Position numbers and translations under genes: made by a program. A model generated the notes under the pieces. The model saw only the letters and a program-made list of their open reading frames with translations, did no database searches and was not told the origin of the DNA. From contig OZ345381.1 in the NCBI GenBank assembly GCA_977006965.1, forward strand, positions 124,001 through 188,000: a stretch of 64,000 nt of DNA. The letters run 5' to 3'. The DNA is from Phymatolithon calcareum (Eukaryota; Rhodophyta; Florideophyceae; Hapalidiales). Shown here in pieces: positions 62,701 through 64,000 of the stretch (the stretch's first letter is position 1; each line of letters starts with the position of its first letter).

Positions 62701-63117
62701 GAATGCCTGTCTCTCTTGTGGAAGATTCTTGTAGAGCAGGCGAATATTATTCTTCAAGAGAAGTCCGGCAACCTGCCGCACACTAGCCGCTTGTGACGGG
62801 TCGGCGACAAGATGGTGAACCTGCTGCTGCTGTGACGCACTAGCGGTAGACTGCGCGGCATCTTGCGGAATAGGGAATGCACAACCCCGCACGAGAATGT
62901 GCGCGAGGTAGTTGTTGAAATCCGAGTTTGTCGCGTAGGCCTCTAGTTGACGATAAAGCGTACCGTGTACGGCAGAGCTCGCCGAGGTCGACTCGCGAAG
63001 CATGCCGACAACATGTTTGAGCGCGCCAGGTTCAGGGACCCACTGCGAAGAGCAGCCTCCGGGTCCACCGGCGCCTTGCACCGCAAACTCGGGCGCGACG
63101 GTCATGACCGCGGCCAT
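59800..63117 (-). CDS. TNPO1: Transportin (importin beta-2 / karyopherin)
   Basis: The protein has 1,105 residues from ATG 63117, without introns. It is a HEAT-repeat nuclear import receptor that carries PY-NLS cargo such as RNA-binding proteins through nuclear pores. Identifying features: SVRQVAGLLLKNN and SVRASVAICIATIV in the N-terminal Ran-binding HEATs, an acidic H8-type loop (SSDEDEDDDDDVAW, about 557-569) leading into WNVRKCSASGLDLLATMF, then RYAKWVV, SLDLMCGLTEAIG, NNATWALGEV, and a C-terminal LKERFKL. The family usually has about 890 residues; the extra length comes from a Gln-rich N-terminal insert (about 85-105) and a Ser/Gly/Asn-rich stretch of about 160 residues (395-555) before the acidic loop. 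A degenerate partial copy lies at 53520-57290. Confidence 0.95.
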   Translation of the reverse strand: MAAVMTVAPEFAVQGAGGPGGCSSQWVPEPGALKHVVGMLRESTSASSAVHGTLYRQLEAYATNSDFNNYLAHILVRGCAFPIPQDAAQSTASASQQQQVHHLVADPSQAASVRQVAGLLLKNNIRLLYKNLPQERQAFINGELLRAIGDDLRSVRASVAICIATIVDKTGVSSWPDLCPTLLRCLDSGVDAAMDGALTVLCRLAEDIPHLLDQDPSNPLDLVVPKVILFCNHPQSNLRSMALQIINHFLLVMPPILHTCIDAYCQALFRIAEDTSIAVRKRVCTAICLMLQSKPEALAPYMRNIIEYMLVSSKHENEQVALEACEFWSAYAEMKGAKDGLREYIPRVVPLLLDNMVYSDSDRALIGSTEEQDDMVPDRPEDIRPRFHQPRLRDASAQNEFSGRLQTQSAAAQSAPQASNSLFGHGAQSIANVTPSGSPGTNNAESNLQSHVLAAKSALAAPTIHTGFGTGAQSSTSHFPATGSSGMSTGSNLTSNNGRLSSSATLDAQVFQSSSSISGKGGMKGNEFEAGVASTNHINHREASVHNEVHNRNHLSSDEDEDDDDDVAWDSSEDGSEWNVRKCSASGLDLLATMFSDEVLAAVLPKLNEKLSSERWEQREVAVLALGAVANGCYGGMESHMASLFPFLIHLLSDPHYMVRSISCWTLSRYAKWVVHRRDDALFQQLLAAFLDRILDRNKTVQKAACSALASFEEEAGPALNAYLTPILKALVHAFGRYQAKNLIVLYDSICTLAEAVGTGLGEVEHLNTIMPPLISKWNSLADTDEGILPLLECLSCVFRAIGAPARQFAPNVLARCVNIVEAVYKVESTGEQQNIHVEFLTCSLDLMCGLTEAIGPDIDPLVANSSNGAKPLLPLVFLAMRDRRQEVRQSAFALVGEFARSRLPSMIPAFHEYVDYIIDALNPEYMSVSNNATWALGEVVMMAGFLPPNVPIHRDAIQRALVERALDPLIRVVNLPQLNKSLLENTAITLGRMGLVIPDTMAPRLGAFARATFSVLRDISDDAEKEQACHGMNALVKLNPTAIFDCFVYYVDAIASWYHCKADLEADYASILTGFKNSMGEQWFALFRSFPPALQGLLKERFKL

Positions 63118-64000
63118 GCCGCAAGGCGAAACGGAGCGGGGGTTAGGCGAAGACGAGGAACGAAATTGCAGAGAGATGCCGGCTTTGAGAGTGTGCGGGC
63201 CGGGAGACGGAGATATCGCTTTGGAAAGCGCGGCGGCTCGGTGGAACCGCGAACGGTCGGCGGTGATAATGGCTGGAGCTGTAACCAGAAATCACATGCA
63301 GGCCGTGACAAGGAGGAAGACCGGTGGCCACTTGCAAAATCGTGGTGCGCAGGGCGGGGCAAATACGTCCTCGGTTGCCCTGAAAATGGAGCGCAAGTAT
63401 CGCTTCAAGGAGTATGAGGTGCCCCGCTGTTTCGCGCCCTTCTTCTTGAATTTTACTGGTCCAGCCACTGCGCATGGCAGTATTTTCATTTATTTTTCTT
63501 CGAAAGCGGTTAAAAATTGAAGATTGAAGATCATCATAACAGATTCCACTACGGATACGTAATTTACCACAGTTTTTATCCTTTTTTTTAATTATAATTT
63601 AAGAAAGAAAAGTCGACGTTAATTACTCACAGCTGGCTCCAATGATGGGGCGCTTACACATTTGGGCACTTACGCGTGCACAATTGGAGAAACTGAAGAT
63701 CTAGAAAACTTGTAAATTTCAAAATATATTTTTGAGAAAAACTGATCCTGAGCAGCTAGCCTTCTACAGTACTGGCATATCTTACAGTGTTCGAATACGG
63801 CCTGGCGTGCTTGTAACGGATAATAACTCTGTAAGGATCAGCTGATTCTGTTTTGATAAATATCGATATATCAGCTACACAGCGCGGTGCAAGGTGAATA
63901 TCAGAAGAGAGCTGAAATATCAGATTCCCGGTGATCTCATTCGATCTCTATCAAAGGGAAACAATATTTTGATAACAATTTGGGGAGCATCGGAAAAATA
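63118..64000. other. Transportin upstream region and intergenic DNA
   Basis: GC-rich to about 63480, then A/T-rich. Overlapping frames occur in the GC-rich part on both strands but none has a domain. It probably contains the transportin promoter and 5' UTR. Confidence 0.5.

Noticed and set aside
1-64000. CRISPR arrays, rRNA genes, bacterial operons
   Set aside because: No regularly spaced direct repeats, no rRNA core sequences and no operon-like gene packing were seen. Introns and transposon types mark a eukaryotic nuclear genome.

Overview
This is a eukaryotic nuclear window. The evidence is a spliced histone H4 gene, a spliced PP2C phosphatase, a mitochondrial carrier, an eukaryotic primase small subunit, a transportin, LTR and non-LTR retrotransposons, and pogo-type DNA transposons. 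Genes are mostly intronless (the two introns I can define are about 110-120 bp) and sit in short clusters separated by long repeat-rich stretches. With the PHT4-like carrier and secreted malectin-Kelch proteins, this fits a multicellular red alga (Chondrus-like). That placement is inference, not proof.

Region 1-26.9 kb is repeat territory. Two almost identical 1,743-bp non-LTR retrotransposon units (2141-3883, 15196-16938) flank a young Ty1/copia element (4771-12617; 347-bp LTRs, 5-bp target duplication). That element has gag, a textbook -1 frameshift signal, pol, and an unexpected 619-codon antisense ORF with a cysteine-peptidase-like C-terminus. Beside it is a nest of pogo/Tigger-like elements (12711-14317), then a small intact gene for a bacterial-type PH-domain protein (14453-14845). 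At 18.7-24.8 kb lie decayed LINE C-terminal fragments sharing a previously unfamiliar HR-x-L-x-V-x-W motif.

Region 27-38.5 kb holds three secreted Kelch genes. Two are recent duplicates that keep the same TATA-to-ATG spacing, but one has lost its malectin domain. The third is older and in the opposite orientation. A WD40 relic with near-identical repeats lies next to the first. The intergenic DNA from 29 to 41 kb is full of near-perfect hairpins and foldback elements.

Region 41.9-53.1 kb is the gene-dense housekeeping part: a convergent pair of related small single-pass membrane proteins, a zinc-ribbon protein, mitoferrin, a PPTC7-type phosphatase, a coiled-coil protein, a PHT4-type anion transporter, histone H4 and DNA primase. 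Two divergent pairs (mitoferrin/phosphatase, coiled coil/transporter) share short intergenic promoters.

Region 53.5-63.1 kb contains an intact transportin gene (59800-63117, minus strand), a multi-pass membrane protein gene (58397-59119), and a degenerate second copy of transportin (about 53520-57290) broken by at least thirteen local inverted duplications. That palindrome-riddled copy is the most unusual object here. It could be a hairpin-RNA (siRNA) locus aimed at the neighbouring gene, or a record of repeated strand-switching replication.
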